DNA of 7,017 nt from Gammaproteobacteria bacterium (GTDB lineage Bacteria > Pseudomonadota > Gammaproteobacteria > Competibacterales > Competibacteraceae), in NCBI GenBank assembly GCA_020047885.1, contig JAIFNF010000097.1:1-7017 (forward strand), in the 5' to 3' direction. Shown here one piece after another: positions 6,782-7,017 of this stretch. A model generated the notes under the pieces. It saw nothing but the letters and a program-made list of their open reading frames with translations, did no database searches and was not told where the DNA came from. Each line of letters begins with the position of its first letter. Position 1 is the first letter of the stretch. The position numbers and the translations under genes are program-made.

Positions 6782-7017
6782 TCAGCACGCTTCCGGCGCT
6801 TCTGCCAGTTCCCGCAGCACTTCGGGATGACGCTCAGCGATTTTGAACAGCGTGCGGGCTGCGCCGCTGGGTTGGCGGCGTCCCTGTTCCCATTCCTGCA
6901 AAGTGCGCTTGGACACGCCCAGTAATGCCGCAAATTGCGCCTGAGTGAGGCTGGCGCGATGGCGTGCCTCAACCACCGGCGACACCGGAACCTGATAGAC
7001 CGCGCCATAGCGACCGG
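6782..7017 (-). CDS. XRE/HTH_3-family regulator, antitoxin (HigA/NadS)-like, 5'-partial
   Basis: A DNA-binding regulator: 77 complete residues are visible, ending with TGA at 6782-6784. The frame stays open to the right edge with no ATG, reading 'GRYGAVYQVPVSPVVEAR' before the HTH, so the GTG at 6985 is probably internal. Residues about 22-55 form the HTH: 'LTQAQFAALLGVSKRTLQEW' followed by 'EQGRRQPSGAART', the classic Q..FA..LGVS...L..WE.G...P pattern. A short helix 'LFKIAERHPEVLREL' follows, as in HigA/NadS-type antitoxins, which usually autorepress their operon. In such pairs the RelE/HigB-like toxin gene commonly lies upstream, here beyond the right edge. The gene is convergent with the other two. 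Family assignment is firm; the antitoxin role is inference, and a stand-alone regulator is possible. Confidence 0.88.
   Translation of the reverse strand, partial: GRYGAVYQVPVSPVVEARHRASLTQAQFAALLGVSKRTLQEWEQGRRQPSGAARTLFKIAERHPEVLRELAEAPEAC

Noticed and set aside
6381..6788. 135-residue minus-strand ORF across the intergenic region
   Set aside because: Runs through two intrinsic terminators, the palindrome and the small plus-strand ORF; no domain resemblance.
6556..7008. 150-residue minus-strand ORF
   Set aside because: Out-of-frame shadow of the HTH gene that then crosses the terminator and palindrome. The HTH frame has a textbook domain and this one does not.

Overview
The window is dominated by one very large gene, cut off by the left edge, that encodes an extracellular, repeat-rich protein built from bacterial Ig-like domains. 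After it come a short intergenic region with a small coiled-coil ORF, and a convergent, right-edge-truncated HTH regulator gene. Moderately G+C-rich sequence, Proteobacteria-style intrinsic terminators, a GTAGGTTGGGTT-type palindrome and an XRE/NadS-like regulator suggest a gammaproteobacterium, perhaps an environmental Chromatiales, Thiotrichales or Competibacter-like lineage. That placement is inference; no taxonomic marker gene is present.

Layout: (1) Positions 1-6362 (+) hold the 3' part of the giant gene. At least 2119 residues are visible and the reading frame is open to the left edge. Domain order is: divergent, cysteine-bearing Ig/invasin-like modules (about 1-1721); two diverged He_PIG-type putative Ig domains (1722-2240); three tandem two-domain units of about 550 bp that are near-identical in places (2241-3902); five Big_1/invasin-like modules (3912-5810), the last carrying two calcium-loop motifs; and two diverged He_PIG domains up to the stop codon. 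No C-terminal anchor is seen. (2) Positions 6363-6500 hold a strong intrinsic terminator and a possible weak promoter. (3) Positions 6501-6644 (+) encode a 47-residue charged, coiled-coil-like ORF. Its last codons and stop lie inside a perfect 12-bp-stem palindrome, so it looks like the remnant of a longer gene. A second terminator follows. (4) Positions 6782-7017 (-) hold the C-terminal part of a small XRE-family HTH protein, probably an antitoxin-type regulator whose start and any partner gene lie beyond the right edge.

The three genes show no obvious joint function. The large gene is probably a surface or secreted adhesin-like protein. The right end looks like ordinary accessory sequence (gene remnant, mobile palindrome, possible toxin-antitoxin part). 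I do not see a clearly new system. The most informative signals are the recently amplified domain pairs, a micro-duplication inside one of them, and the palindrome that supplies a stop codon to the small ORF.
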